Of a stretch of 64,000 nucleotides of DNA, positions 50,472-59,766 are shown one piece after another. A program made the translations under genes and the position numbers. This stretch comes from a virus. The stretch spans positions 58,426-122,425 of the IMG/VR virus record IMGVR_UViG_3300009159_005817; one strand, 5' to 3'. Positions within the stretch are counted from its first letter, which is position 1. The number at the start of each line of letters is the position of its first letter. The notes beneath the pieces are model-generated. The model saw nothing but the letters and a program-made list of their open reading frames with translations. It had not been told where the DNA came from and ran no database searches.

Positions 50472-52049
50472 ATGCCAGAAATTACTGCTCAAAAGACATT
50501 AGTTATATATGGATCTCATGATGCATCCGTTACCTTCATAGATAAAAATAATGAACTTCGAGTTTTTGAATATGAAAGATTTGTTAAACGAAGATATTCT
50601 ATGCTTTCTTCATCTTTCGATTCTCGAGAATATCTAGGATCTAATGAAGATGAGCGTAAACAATTCTTTACCTTAATAAAAGAGAATTTAGCAGATCCAG
50701 AAATAACAAATATCTTCTATTTAGAACTAGATGGAAAAGATCTAGATTTCATTCGAGGATTTTTTCCTTTAGCACAATTCTCTACATTCCCTCATCATTT
50801 AGCACACGCAAATGGAGCTTATCATCTATCCAAATTTGATAATGCTCTAATTTTTTCAGTTGATGGAGGTGGAATAGATTACGAAGCAGTAAGTACAATT
50901 AATGTTTATCTAGCAAATCACGGAGAGATATCCGGCATACATAAAACATCTATTGATTATGGAAGAGCCTATCAATCGATTGGTGATGTGTTATCTGATA
51001 TAAGGAAAGATTCTACTCATATGACATATGCTGGTAAAATCATGGGTCTGTGTGCATATGGAAAAATTAGAGAAGAATGGTTACATCATTCAATAGAGTA
51101 TTTTACGAGCGGTGCCGGTGCTGGATTAGAATCATATATCAGTAATCTTGGTCTTCCTCAAGGAGATCTATCCGGAAATGATGCATGGGATTTAGCCGCA
51201 ACGCATCAGAAAGCTTTTGAAATGGTAATGATGGACTTGATAAAGACCTATTATAATGTTTATCCAATGGATATTGTTTTAACTGGTGGATGTGCTTTAA
51301 ATGTTTTATTCAATCAAAAAATATCAATGGATATCGCTGCAAGAAATCACTCAGTTTTCGTTCCGCCAAATCCCAATGACTGTGGTTTAACTCATGGATG
51401 GTTCCTTCATTTATTTCCTGAATATAAAAATCAAGAATCCGTGTATTCCGGCATGCATATCTTAGATGAGCTAGAATTAGGAAAATATCTAAACGAATAT
51501 ACTCATGAAGAAGCAACCATTGAAAGGCTAACGGATCTTCTTCTCGAAGGTAAGATTTTAGGATTCATTACAAACAATTCAGAAATTGGTCCTAGAGCTT
51601 TAGGCAATCGAAGTATTGTTTGTTATCCAGCATTCGAAGGAATGAAGGATACTCTAAACGCAAAGGTTAAATTTAGAGAATGGTATCGACCTTTTGCACC
51701 AGTATGTAAAATGGAAGATATGCATACATTTTTTGATGATGCTATCGAATCTCCATACATGAGTTATGCGCCAATAGTTAAAACTGAATACATCAAAGAT
51801 CTTTCTGCAATCGTTCATGTTGATAATACTGCTAGATTGCAAACCGTAACTTCAGAAAGTCATGAAAGATTTTACGATATCTTAACTGAAATAAATTCAA
51901 GATCAAAAATACCGGTAATCCTAAATACATCTTTTAACATTAGAGGAAATCCAATCTTAACCACATATGAGGATGCATTCTATGTATTAGATACCACTCA
52001 ATTAGATTGTGTCGTTACTGAGAATTACATATTCTATAAAAAATCATAG
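50472..52049 (+). CDS. O-carbamoyltransferase, NodU/CmcH family
   Basis: 525 residues. N-terminal Kae1-like domain: GSHDASVTFI, the metal site HHLAHANGAYH, FSVDGGGIDYE and GGCALNVLFNQ. C-terminal YrdC-like domain: GPRALGNRSI, REWYRPFAPV and LNTSFNIRGNPI. Complete in length and motifs. The family uses carbamoyl phosphate and ATP to carbamoylate a hydroxyl, as in Nod factors and antibiotics. Within a phage glycan operon the acceptor is probably a sugar. Confidence 0.9.
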   Translation: MPEITAQKTLVIYGSHDASVTFIDKNNELRVFEYERFVKRRYSMLSSSFDSREYLGSNEDERKQFFTLIKENLADPEITNIFYLELDGKDLDFIRGFFPLAQFSTFPHHLAHANGAYHLSKFDNALIFSVDGGGIDYEAVSTINVYLANHGEISGIHKTSIDYGRAYQSIGDVLSDIRKDSTHMTYAGKIMGLCAYGKIREEWLHHSIEYFTSGAGAGLESYISNLGLPQGDLSGNDAWDLAATHQKAFEMVMMDLIKTYYNVYPMDIVLTGGCALNVLFNQKISMDIAARNHSVFVPPNPNDCGLTHGWFLHLFPEYKNQESVYSGMHILDELELGKYLNEYTHEEATIERLTDLLLEGKILGFITNNSEIGPRALGNRSIVCYPAFEGMKDTLNAKVKFREWYRPFAPVCKMEDMHTFFDDAIESPYMSYAPIVKTEYIKDLSAIVHVDNTARLQTVTSESHERFYDILTEINSRSKIPVILNTSFNIRGNPILTTYEDAFYVLDTTQLDCVVTENYIFYKKS

Positions 52050-52051
52050 CA

Positions 52052-52945
52052 ATGGATTTTGACTTAATACACATAACTGAAACAACTGGTGAAAATCCAA
52101 TTAATCCAATAGATGGAATATATCTGTCATTGAGAAGTGACTTGAAAGATGCTGATATAACAACCATAATACCATCAAAGGGTAGACATGGACAATTAAG
52201 AGCAACGATCGATTCGTTAAGAGATTCGGTTGCAATTACTTCTGATTATAAGGTGTCTATTATTGTAGTTGAGATATCTGTTAATATGGAACATCTTAAT
52301 ATTTGTAGAGAAAAATCATGTTCATATATTTGGATAAAGGAAAATTCTCCAAGATTCAATAAATGCTTAGCTCATAATATAGGCTATTGTTTTTCGGATT
52401 CAACGATTTTACATTTTCATGATTCAGATATATTAGTTAATGATTCATTTTACTCGAATATCAAAAATCGTAAAATTGATTCTATTAGTGCAGTTCATTG
52501 TTTACGAGAAAGATGCGTTAGATCTATGAGCGAAGGAGATGCTAATAGAATTATGGTTGATGGAGCACATATCAAAGATGTTATTAGCGAAACAAATCCT
52601 CCTATGCCAGAAGAATTTCAAAGAAAAGCTCCTGGAGGATCAATAATCGTAGGAAGATCTTTGTTTGAATTAATCGGTGGTTTTGATTCGCATTTATTCG
52701 ATGGATATTCCGTAGAAGATCAATTCTTCTGGGATAAACTTTCATCAATCGTAGAAATCCCTTCAATGAATGAAAATGATCTAGTACATATTTGGCATGA
52801 GGCAGAAAGATCTCATAATAATCAAGATCACATGATTCCGATACAGGCTTTTAAAAATCTAGAAGCTAGGGGAAAATACTTTGCCGCGGCCAAGAAACTT
52901 CTCTTTAAATTAAAATCTAAGGTGAATGAACTTCAAGGACTTTAA
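52052..52945 (+). CDS. glycosyltransferase, GT2/GT7-like
   Basis: 297 residues. TTIIPSKGRHGQLRATIDS opens the fold, LHFHDSDILV holds the DxD, and GGSIIVGRSLFELIGGFD followed by FDGYSVEDQFFW is the galactosyltransferase-like acceptor region. Overlaps the GT25 gene by 20 nt. Confidence 0.8.
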   Translation: MDFDLIHITETTGENPINPIDGIYLSLRSDLKDADITTIIPSKGRHGQLRATIDSLRDSVAITSDYKVSIIVVEISVNMEHLNICREKSCSYIWIKENSPRFNKCLAHNIGYCFSDSTILHFHDSDILVNDSFYSNIKNRKIDSISAVHCLRERCVRSMSEGDANRIMVDGAHIKDVISETNPPMPEEFQRKAPGGSIIVGRSLFELIGGFDSHLFDGYSVEDQFFWDKLSSIVEIPSMNENDLVHIWHEAERSHNNQDHMIPIQAFKNLEARGKYFAAAKKLLFKLKSKVNELQGL

Positions 52946-53528
52946 TATTTATTGCATATCACTTAAGCGTAGAGAAGATCGTAGATCTTCCATCAAAAAT
53001 CATCTAAATTCTCTAGGAATCGAATTCGAATTTGTGGATGCCATCGATTCACGAGATATTGAAGGAGAATTCACAATACCTAAAGGAGCTATCGGTTGTA
53101 ATTTATCTCATCTAAAAATCTACAAACAGATTATAGGATCCGATAAGCCTGTACTTATTTTAGAAGACGATGTTGAATTTTCTTCGGATGTTATCGATAA
53201 AATAAGAGACATTCAAATCCCTGAAGATTGGGCTCTTCTCTATTTTGGAGGAAATCACAATGAACAAGAATTAGATATGATTGATTCTAATCTACATCGT
53301 CTAAAGAAAACCTTTACCACTCATTGCTTTGCAATCAATCCTAAAATCATAGCAGAAATAATAGAGAAGTTTTCTCTCTGTTACGATCGATTTGTTATTG
53401 ATGAATTTCTAGCATATGAGATACAAACCAAATACCCTTGCTATGGAATTCATCCTCATTTAGCTTGGCAAACTACTGGCTTCTCAGATATACAGAATGC
53501 TAATGTAGATTATGGCTTTCTAAAGTAA
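52926..53528 (+). CDS. family 25 glycosyltransferase
   Basis: 200 residues. YCISLKRREDRRSSI, then GAIGCNLSHLKIYKQI and LILEDDVEF with the ED(D) metal site, and GFSDIQNANVDY near the end. GT25 enzymes act in LPS and oligosaccharide synthesis. Confidence 0.85.
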   Translation: MNFKDFNIYCISLKRREDRRSSIKNHLNSLGIEFEFVDAIDSRDIEGEFTIPKGAIGCNLSHLKIYKQIIGSDKPVLILEDDVEFSSDVIDKIRDIQIPEDWALLYFGGNHNEQELDMIDSNLHRLKKTFTTHCFAINPKIIAEIIEKFSLCYDRFVIDEFLAYEIQTKYPCYGIHPHLAWQTTGFSDIQNANVDYGFLK

Positions 53529-53561
53529 TATGTCATTCATATAATTACTAAATCGTAATTA

Positions 53562-54542
53562 ATGAAAAAGGCTCTTATTACCGGGATCAACGGTCAAGAT
53601 GGATCTTATCTCGCATCTTTTCTTTTAGATAAAGGGTATGAGGTATGGGGTACTCTTAAACGTAATTCGGTTGCAGAAAATCAAACCGTTCGTATTGAAC
53701 ATATATTCGACAAATTAAATCTAGAGTATTGTGACGTTACGGATTTAGCTTCGATTATAAGCGTGGTTTCTAAAGTTCGACCGGATGAAATTTACCATTT
53801 GGCAGCGCAATCGCATGTTCGTATCTCATTCGATCAACCTATCTACACAGCAAATGCAACTGGTATTGCATCTCTAAATATTTTTGAAGCGGTTAGATTG
53901 ATCGATCCAAAAATCAAAATTTATCAAGCATCATCTTCAGAGATGTTTGGAAATTCAATTGATCCTGATGGATTTCAACGAGAAACAACTCCGCTAAATC
54001 CTGTATCACCTTATGGTTGTGCTAAAGTATTTGCATATAACATTGCAAGAAATTACCGAAACTCATATGGAATGTTTATCTCTAATGGAATTCTATTTAA
54101 TCATGAATCTCCTTTTAGAGGAACTAACTTTGTAACCAACAAAGTATGTAAGGAAGCCGTTAAAATTAAAATGGGATTATCAAACAAATTAAAATTAGGA
54201 AATTTAGATGCATCAAGAGATTGGGGCCACGCAAAAGATTATGTTAAAGCAATGTGGGCGATTCTTCAAAATAACAAAGCAGACGATTTCGTTTTTGCTA
54301 CCGGAATATCACATACAGTTAGAGATCTTGTGGAATATGTATTTGGAAGCCTTGATTTGGACTGGAATCAATACGTTGAAGTCGATGAAAAATTCCTTCG
54401 TCCGGAAGAGTTACATCACCTCAAAGGCGATCCAACGAAAATTCAAAGCATAATTAAATGGGAGAAAGAGTATACATTTGAAACAATGTTAGATGAAATG
54501 ATCGAGTACTGGGAAAATTATTATTCTCCAAAAAGCTTATAA
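53562..54542 (+). CDS. gmd: GDP-mannose 4,6-dehydratase
   Basis: 326 residues of extended short-chain dehydrogenase fold. ALITGINGQDGSYLASFLL binds NADP, LKRNSVAEN is the adjoining loop, and the catalytic set is S-S-E (QASSSEMFG) with Tyr/Lys in SPYGCAKVFAYN. GTNFVTNKVC and DASRDWGHAKDYV are GMD-specific. It makes GDP-4-keto-6-deoxy-mannose, precursor of GDP-fucose, rhamnose or perosamine. No second-step reductase is visible here, so the host or another phage gene must supply it. Confidence 0.9.
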   Translation: MKKALITGINGQDGSYLASFLLDKGYEVWGTLKRNSVAENQTVRIEHIFDKLNLEYCDVTDLASIISVVSKVRPDEIYHLAAQSHVRISFDQPIYTANATGIASLNIFEAVRLIDPKIKIYQASSSEMFGNSIDPDGFQRETTPLNPVSPYGCAKVFAYNIARNYRNSYGMFISNGILFNHESPFRGTNFVTNKVCKEAVKIKMGLSNKLKLGNLDASRDWGHAKDYVKAMWAILQNNKADDFVFATGISHTVRDLVEYVFGSLDLDWNQYVEVDEKFLRPEELHHLKGDPTKIQSIIKWEKEYTFETMLDEMIEYWENYYSPKSL

Positions 54543-54562
54543 TAAATATAAATCTAAAAATA

Positions 54563-54787
54563 ATGAGTTTTAATAAACGATACCTAAGCGAAGATTCTAT
54601 TAGATCTCATGCAAAATCAAATCCAGATTCATTCCATTGGTTTGAAAGATACATGGTTTATGCCGATGCATATATCATTGATACCACTAAAGGAGATTTT
54701 GCCGAAAAGATATACGAGAAATTCGGTGAAGGAAATGAAGAAGTAAGAAGAGAAATACACAGACAATTAGTAAATGACGAAATATGA
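54563..54787 (+). CDS. hypothetical protein, 74 aa
   Basis: Helical, charged small protein. Overlaps the exonuclease gene by 4 nt. Preceded by ATAAATA at 54543. Confidence 0.55.
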   Translation: MSFNKRYLSEDSIRSHAKSNPDSFHWFERYMVYADAYIIDTTKGDFAEKIYEKFGEGNEEVRREIHRQLVNDEI

Positions 54788-55542
54788 AAATAACAAAACC
54801 TATCGTATTCTTCGATATCGAATCAACCGGAATTAATACTACCCGTGATCGTATTGTAGAATTACAAATGATTAAAGTTACTGCCAATGGTGAAGAGGAA
54901 TGGTATTCTAAATTCAATCCTCATCCAGTAGTAATTTCTGATGAAGCTGCATCTGTTCATGGTATCTCAAATGAAGATGTTATGGATGCTCCTAAATTCG
55001 AAGAACGAGCAAAAGATATTTTAGCCTTTATTGAAGGTTGTGATTTAGCTGGATATAACATTCAGAATTTTGACATTCCTATGTTATTCGAAGAATTTTG
55101 TAGAGCTAATACTTTATTCGATTGGAAGAAACATCGTCTTCTAGATTCATATGCACTTTGGACTTATTTCGAACCTCGAACTTTGACTGGTGCAGTTGAA
55201 CGTTTTCTCGGTGAGAAATTTGAAAATGATAACTCTGCAAAATGGGACGTGGATGCAACTAAACGAGTATTCTTTAAACAAATGGAAACTTACAAATTTA
55301 CTGAATCGGATTTCGACGACGTTATTGAAAAATCTAAAAAAGACAATCGAATAGATTTGACCGGTAAATTCGTTAAGAAAGATAATAACGTATTCTATGG
55401 ATTTGGTAAATATAATGGAAAATCCGTAATGGAAATTAATAAAGTAGATCCAGGATATCTTGATTGGATTGCCAATAAATCTGAGTTATCTATGGATTGT
55501 AAAATGATTGCTAAAAAATTAATCACTCACATAAACAAATAA
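54784..55542 (+). CDS. DnaQ-like exonuclease with C-terminal ExoX-type module
   Basis: 252 residues. Exo I is VFFDIESTGIN and Exo II is AGYNIQNFDIPML. In Exo III the usual HxAxxD reads NSAKWDVDAT, so the catalytic His is Asn; activity may be lowered. Residues ~205-250 (GFGKYNGKSVMEI, DPGYLDWIANK) are the small C-terminal module of ExoX-type proteins. An additional, intact exonuclease lies at 42914. Confidence 0.8.
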   Translation: MKITKPIVFFDIESTGINTTRDRIVELQMIKVTANGEEEWYSKFNPHPVVISDEAASVHGISNEDVMDAPKFEERAKDILAFIEGCDLAGYNIQNFDIPMLFEEFCRANTLFDWKKHRLLDSYALWTYFEPRTLTGAVERFLGEKFENDNSAKWDVDATKRVFFKQMETYKFTESDFDDVIEKSKKDNRIDLTGKFVKKDNNVFYGFGKYNGKSVMEINKVDPGYLDWIANKSELSMDCKMIAKKLITHINK

Positions 55543-55543
55543 T

Positions 55544-55909
55544 ATGGAAGATATACAATTATCAAAATCCTTTTCAGATGATGGAAATACTCCTAATGCA
55601 TCTAAAGCTCTTAGCTCATACTTGAGTATATGGGTTACCAGTGAACCAATTGGAATTAAAATTATTCCTTCAGGTTGGACCGATCCTAGAATGTATCATG
55701 TTCTAGTTGAATGGGGTGATACAAACGAAACGGATTATCATTTTCTAGATGCGGATCAAATCAAAGAACAAATGGGTATTGATATATCCGAAAATGATTT
55801 TGTTTCGTATATAGTAACAAATGATGAGCTATTAGAAAACTCAAATGATTATGACTTAGGATCGAAAATTAGAAGCACTCTATATAAAAATGATAAAACC
55901 GGTAAATAA
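55544..55909 (+). CDS. hypothetical acidic protein, 121 aa
   Basis: Acidic alpha/beta protein; overlaps the AAA+ gene by 20 nt, suggesting coupling. No family recognised. Confidence 0.55.
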   Translation: MEDIQLSKSFSDDGNTPNASKALSSYLSIWVTSEPIGIKIIPSGWTDPRMYHVLVEWGDTNETDYHFLDADQIKEQMGIDISENDFVSYIVTNDELLENSNDYDLGSKIRSTLYKNDKTGK

Positions 55910-56963
55910 TATAAGACGTAGCATTGAACTCACTAATCTCTATGATATGGGTGAAAAAATGTGGTGGAAAGATAATGACCATATGTTTTCCAATTGGAGA
56001 CGTAAGAATTTCATAGTAAATGAAAAGGTCTGGAATGATTGGGTAGATAAAAATGTCGATATTGAATGTTGTGAATTGAAGACTCGTGATGTCGTAGAGA
56101 ATTATGCCGGTAGAACTAAAACCGTAAATTCTACAATTTTTACATGTGGAGTTTCTACTCCAAGTGAAGGTGAAATCGAAATTGAATATGTTCATCTTCG
56201 TTGGGATTTGAAGAGAGGAAACGATGCAGTTAAGAAAATGATTACGGAAATAGAAGATATGTGTATTATACACAAAGAAAAATCTTCTGTTCAATTGCTA
56301 GTTAAAGATAATGGAGATCTTGATCTTCGAGCTTTTGAAATTCATAAACCGAATATCGATCTAAAAATGAATTATGATGATGAATGGAATGATAAACATA
56401 ATTATCTCATGAATCAACTTAACATGAAGGAAAAAAAAGGAATTGTTCTTCTTCATGGACATCCTGGAACTGGAAAGACAATGTATATTCGACACCTTAT
56501 TTCTTTGTTATCTGAAAAGAGAACCGTCATATATCTTCCTAATCAGCTAATCGATTCATTAACAGATCCTTCATTTATTCCTTTGTTATCTGATTATAGT
56601 GGATCTATTATAATTATTGAAGATGCCGATGAAGCTATTCGATCTAGAAAAACTGGTGGTGCATCAGTTGATAAATTACTTAATCTAGCCGATGGTATAC
56701 TTTCAGATTTTCTAGGCATTCAATTTATCTGTACATTTAATTGCCCTATTACTACAATCGATGATGCTCTACTTCGTAAAGGTCGCCTAATCTTCCGACA
56801 TGAATTTGATAAACTTCCAATCGCGAAAGCTCAGGCATTAAGCGATCATTTAGGTTTTGATACTAAAATTGACAAAGCCATGACACTTGCCGAAATCTAT
56901 AATCAAGAGAAGAAATTTAGCGAAGAAGATAAATTAGATAAAAAACGAATAGGCTTTTATTAA
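55890..56963 (+). CDS. AAA+ ATPase, BCS1/proteasomal type
   Basis: 357 residues. An N-terminal ~175-residue part of unknown fold precedes Walker A LLHGHPGTGKTM. Walker B is IIIIEDADEAI; sensor 1 in FICTFNCP and the Arg finger region DDALLRKGRLIF follow. A protein-unfolding or complex-remodelling role is likely. Ends 2 nt before promoter copy 12. Confidence 0.8.
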   Translation: MIKPVNNIRRSIELTNLYDMGEKMWWKDNDHMFSNWRRKNFIVNEKVWNDWVDKNVDIECCELKTRDVVENYAGRTKTVNSTIFTCGVSTPSEGEIEIEYVHLRWDLKRGNDAVKKMITEIEDMCIIHKEKSSVQLLVKDNGDLDLRAFEIHKPNIDLKMNYDDEWNDKHNYLMNQLNMKEKKGIVLLHGHPGTGKTMYIRHLISLLSEKRTVIYLPNQLIDSLTDPSFIPLLSDYSGSIIIIEDADEAIRSRKTGGASVDKLLNLADGILSDFLGIQFICTFNCPITTIDDALLRKGRLIFRHEFDKLPIAKAQALSDHLGFDTKIDKAMTLAEIYNQEKKFSEEDKLDKKRIGFY

Positions 56964-56965
56964 TT

Positions 56966-57020
56966 GTTAATAACTTTTTGTCAATAAAGTTTTTTATTCC
57001 ACAAATTTTTATTATATTTG
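56966..57020 (+). promoter_or_regulatory. GTTAATAAC early-type promoter, copy 12
   Basis: Standard dyad, ATTCCACAAA and TATATTTG at 55 bp. Drives the operon 57046-59766 with UvsE and DHFR. Confidence 0.85.
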
Positions 57021-57045
57021 TTATATCAAATTAATTAATACATCT

Positions 57046-57372
57046 ATGGAAAATCAAAAAACTTTTATTGATGGTAGAATTCCATCTAACCATCCTGATC
57101 TAGAAATTCTTGCCAAGAATTGCGAATGTGAAAATTTCTTAAGATCTTCAATGGGAAATTATGAAACTCATAGTTACGAAGGACATTACTTCCGAGTAAA
57201 CTATCTTCGAGATTGGTCAAACGATTCGGTTGAAGGACTTAAAAATTCCTTTGCAAAAACTAACGAACAAACTTCTGAATATCGTTTCGAATTACTTCAT
57301 GTATCTGATTGGGAATCCGATGATGATCGATATTGGGAAGCTTCATTTACATTTTTAGCGCATATAAAATAA
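57046..57372 (+). CDS. hypothetical acidic protein, 108 aa
   Basis: Soluble protein with LLHVSDWESDDDRYWEASF near the C-terminus. First gene of the UvsE operon. Function unknown. Confidence 0.6.
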   Translation: MENQKTFIDGRIPSNHPDLEILAKNCECENFLRSSMGNYETHSYEGHYFRVNYLRDWSNDSVEGLKNSFAKTNEQTSEYRFELLHVSDWESDDDRYWEASFTFLAHIK

Positions 57373-57375
57373 AAT

Positions 57376-58350
57376 ATGGAAATTCATAAACGAATAGGTT
57401 ATTGTTGTATTAATCTCGAGCTACAAGGTAGTGAAGGAATTTCTACCAATCGTCACATGATTAAGAAAACGTTTGAAGCTCAACGTTCAACTCTCGAAGG
57501 TGTATCAAAACTTGCTCTTGCAAACGTACAAGATCTAGTAAAAATCATTCAATGGAATGAACGTCGTGGTATCAAATTCTTTCGTATGTCTTCTAACATG
57601 TTTCCATGGATGTCTGAATATGAATTAACCGATCTACCAAATTGGCCAATTATCGAAAAGACTCTTCTACTTGGTGGTACTCTTGCAACCAACTATGGTC
57701 AACGTTTAGAAATGCATCCCGGCCCTTTTAATGTTCTTGCATCTCTAAATGGTTTTGTTGTAAGAAAAACGGTTAAAGAACTTAATCAACATTCCGAAAT
57801 TTACGATGCCATGGGTTTTGTACCATCTCATTGGAATCAAATCAATATTCATCTAAATACAACTCAAGGTGGTAAAGAAGAATGCGCTAAACGTTTCATC
57901 AAAGGATTTGAAAAACTACACCCAAATACTCGAGCTCGATTAGTTATTGAAAACGACGATAAACCTTCTCAATATTCAGTAAAAGATCTATACGATCTTT
58001 TATATACACAAATCCAAATCCCAATCACCTTTGATTCACACCATCACAAATTTTGTAGTGGTAATCTAACTCACGAAGAAGCTGCTAAACTTGCCGCTTC
58101 AACATGGGGTACCGTTCCTGCCGGTTTTCACTTCTCATCTACAATAAATCACGAATCTCCTGATCAAATGGCTCGTGCACATGCCGATTGGATTTACGAA
58201 GAAATTACTGATTATGGTACTGGTGCATGGATTATGGTTGAAGCAAAGCTAAAAGAACGAGCAATCATAAAATATATGAATGAAGGTATTATGCCTTCAA
58301 CATATGAAGAAAAATATACTCTCATAAATGAGCAAGAAGTTTTATTATAG
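57376..58350 (+). CDS. uvsE: UV damage endonuclease UvsE/UVDE
   Basis: 324 residues of TIM-barrel type. RIGYCCINLELQ opens the barrel; metal ligands lie in EMHPGPF, SHWNQINIHL, LVIENDDK and TFDSHHHKFC. FRMSSNMFPW is a further signature. It nicks 5' of UV photoproducts. Together with the photolyase-like protein at 38753 it gives the phage two repair routes for sunlight damage. Confidence 0.9.
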   Translation: MEIHKRIGYCCINLELQGSEGISTNRHMIKKTFEAQRSTLEGVSKLALANVQDLVKIIQWNERRGIKFFRMSSNMFPWMSEYELTDLPNWPIIEKTLLLGGTLATNYGQRLEMHPGPFNVLASLNGFVVRKTVKELNQHSEIYDAMGFVPSHWNQINIHLNTTQGGKEECAKRFIKGFEKLHPNTRARLVIENDDKPSQYSVKDLYDLLYTQIQIPITFDSHHHKFCSGNLTHEEAAKLAASTWGTVPAGFHFSSTINHESPDQMARAHADWIYEEITDYGTGAWIMVEAKLKERAIIKYMNEGIMPSTYEEKYTLINEQEVLL

Positions 58351-58894
58351 ACGAGGTGAAGTGGAAACTTCTGAACCTTGGTTAGTTCCCACTATCGAGA
58401 ATTTCGATGCTTGGTTAATTGAATGGAAGGATCAAGTAAATCTAGAAGGATTTTCGGTTTATCTTGGTGGATCTTTTGCTCGACCTTATTGGCAATCTAA
58501 AAACGAAGGCGTTGAAAAACCTTTCATTGAAACATGGGACGTTGATATCATCATAACCGGTCCAGAAGATTATATGAGACTAAGAGAAATACTTAATTCT
58601 GCTTCTAGTATAGGATTCAAACATCATCTGCTTATAGATATTTCATGGGATGATATGCTTTATGATAATCCGGATTATCAGAAGAACCCTTCACAAAGGA
58701 AAAAAATTCGAACAAATCGAGATGTCCTAAAAATAAGTGAATTTGAAGATTTTTACTGGACTGCTGATAATCTAATTCCTTTTGGAGTATCTCATCAAGA
58801 AATGTCTGAAGGAGTTTGGCTATATGAAAACATCAGCTCATTCAATCTAGATAAACACTTCGAAAAGAAAAATTATACTATACAATTAATATGA
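58328..58894 (+). CDS. nucleotidyltransferase-fold protein
   Basis: 188 residues. YLGGSFARPYW followed by TWDVDIIITG gives the GS-x-DxD pattern of the nucleotidyltransferase superfamily; HLLIDISWDDM may hold the third acid. Overlaps uvsE by 23 nt and the next gene by 4 nt. Substrate unknown. Confidence 0.65.
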   Translation: MSKKFYYRRGEVETSEPWLVPTIENFDAWLIEWKDQVNLEGFSVYLGGSFARPYWQSKNEGVEKPFIETWDVDIIITGPEDYMRLREILNSASSIGFKHHLLIDISWDDMLYDNPDYQKNPSQRKKIRTNRDVLKISEFEDFYWTADNLIPFGVSHQEMSEGVWLYENISSFNLDKHFEKKNYTIQLI

Positions 58895-59274
58895 TCGTAG
58901 AGGACTTATTTTTTGCGGATAAAGGAAATATAGGTCGGATATATTGGATGATCCGACGCACCAACGAGATGGCGGAAGATAAAAAGCAGGAGATTCGTCA
59001 ACGATCTATTGCCGACACACTCAATGCAACATTACTTAATGCCATGTATGAACGAGGTAATGTCGCTCAATCTATGGATGGCGTTATACAAAGAGGCTGG
59101 ACGGAAGCTAACAAGCAAATAAATATATTAGAAGATCAAACCATCACACGATCAGAAGTATTTATGATAGGTGATCCTTCGACAATTGAAAGAATTACCG
59201 AAATTGAAAATTCTGCAGGATTTTTACAATGGATAAATCCCTATTTGATTGATGAAATTAAAAGATTGAACTAA
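58891..59274 (+). CDS. hypothetical protein, 127 aa
   Basis: Helical protein (RSIADTLNATLLNAMYERG). It may be a partner of the preceding nucleotidyltransferase, with which it overlaps by 4 nt. No family recognised. Confidence 0.6.
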   Translation: MIVEDLFFADKGNIGRIYWMIRRTNEMAEDKKQEIRQRSIADTLNATLLNAMYERGNVAQSMDGVIQRGWTEANKQINILEDQTITRSEVFMIGDPSTIERITEIENSAGFLQWINPYLIDEIKRLN

Positions 59275-59766
59275 ATGTTACATGAACAAAAAATTGCATT
59301 CGTCTCACTAATAGACGATCAATCAAAGGTATTTCCAGATCTTTCTGTTAGGATATGGGATCATCAAAAGTTAATTAAGAAACTTCTACGAACCAAAACT
59401 TGTATTATAGGCAGAAAAACTTTTGAAATGACTGGTTGGAAAGGACCTAATACTTGGGTTATTACTCGAAAGAAAAAATTCAAAAGATTTGGTGTAGGTA
59501 CAATTCATGATTTGAATGATTTGCACCTACACACTGAAGGAACTGTATATGTTCTTGGAGGAAATTCTCTCTTTAAACAGCTATCTCCTTATCTTGATGA
59601 GTTATTCATTTATGTGAATAACCTTGAGGATGGTAAAGATCCATGGATAAAACTCAATATGAAAGAGTGGTCTCCAATAGATTATAGCAATAAAGGAGCT
59701 TGGTCATATGCTCATCTAGAAAAGAAGAGAGGTGAACGAGACTTTATTGAAGATTGGGATTTTTAG
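59275..59766 (+). CDS. dihydrofolate reductase
   Basis: 163 residues. IAFVSLIDDQSKV replaces the usual start; CIIGRKTFEMTG, NTWVITRKKKF, GTVYVLGGNSLFKQL and LDELFIYV match the DHFR order. It regenerates tetrahydrofolate for the thymidylate synthase at 12463. The gene runs convergent into the minus-strand tail gene with a 4-nt overlap. Confidence 0.8.
   Translation: MLHEQKIAFVSLIDDQSKVFPDLSVRIWDHQKLIKKLLRTKTCIIGRKTFEMTGWKGPNTWVITRKKKFKRFGVGTIHDLNDLHLHTEGTVYVLGGNSLFKQLSPYLDELFIYVNNLEDGKDPWIKLNMKEWSPIDYSNKGAWSYAHLEKKRGERDFIEDWDF

Noticed and set aside
4571-57020. GTTAATAAC copies as a CRISPR-like or mobile repeat
   Set aside because: Copies are far apart, each directly before a gene on the same strand, with fixed spacing to a -7 element.
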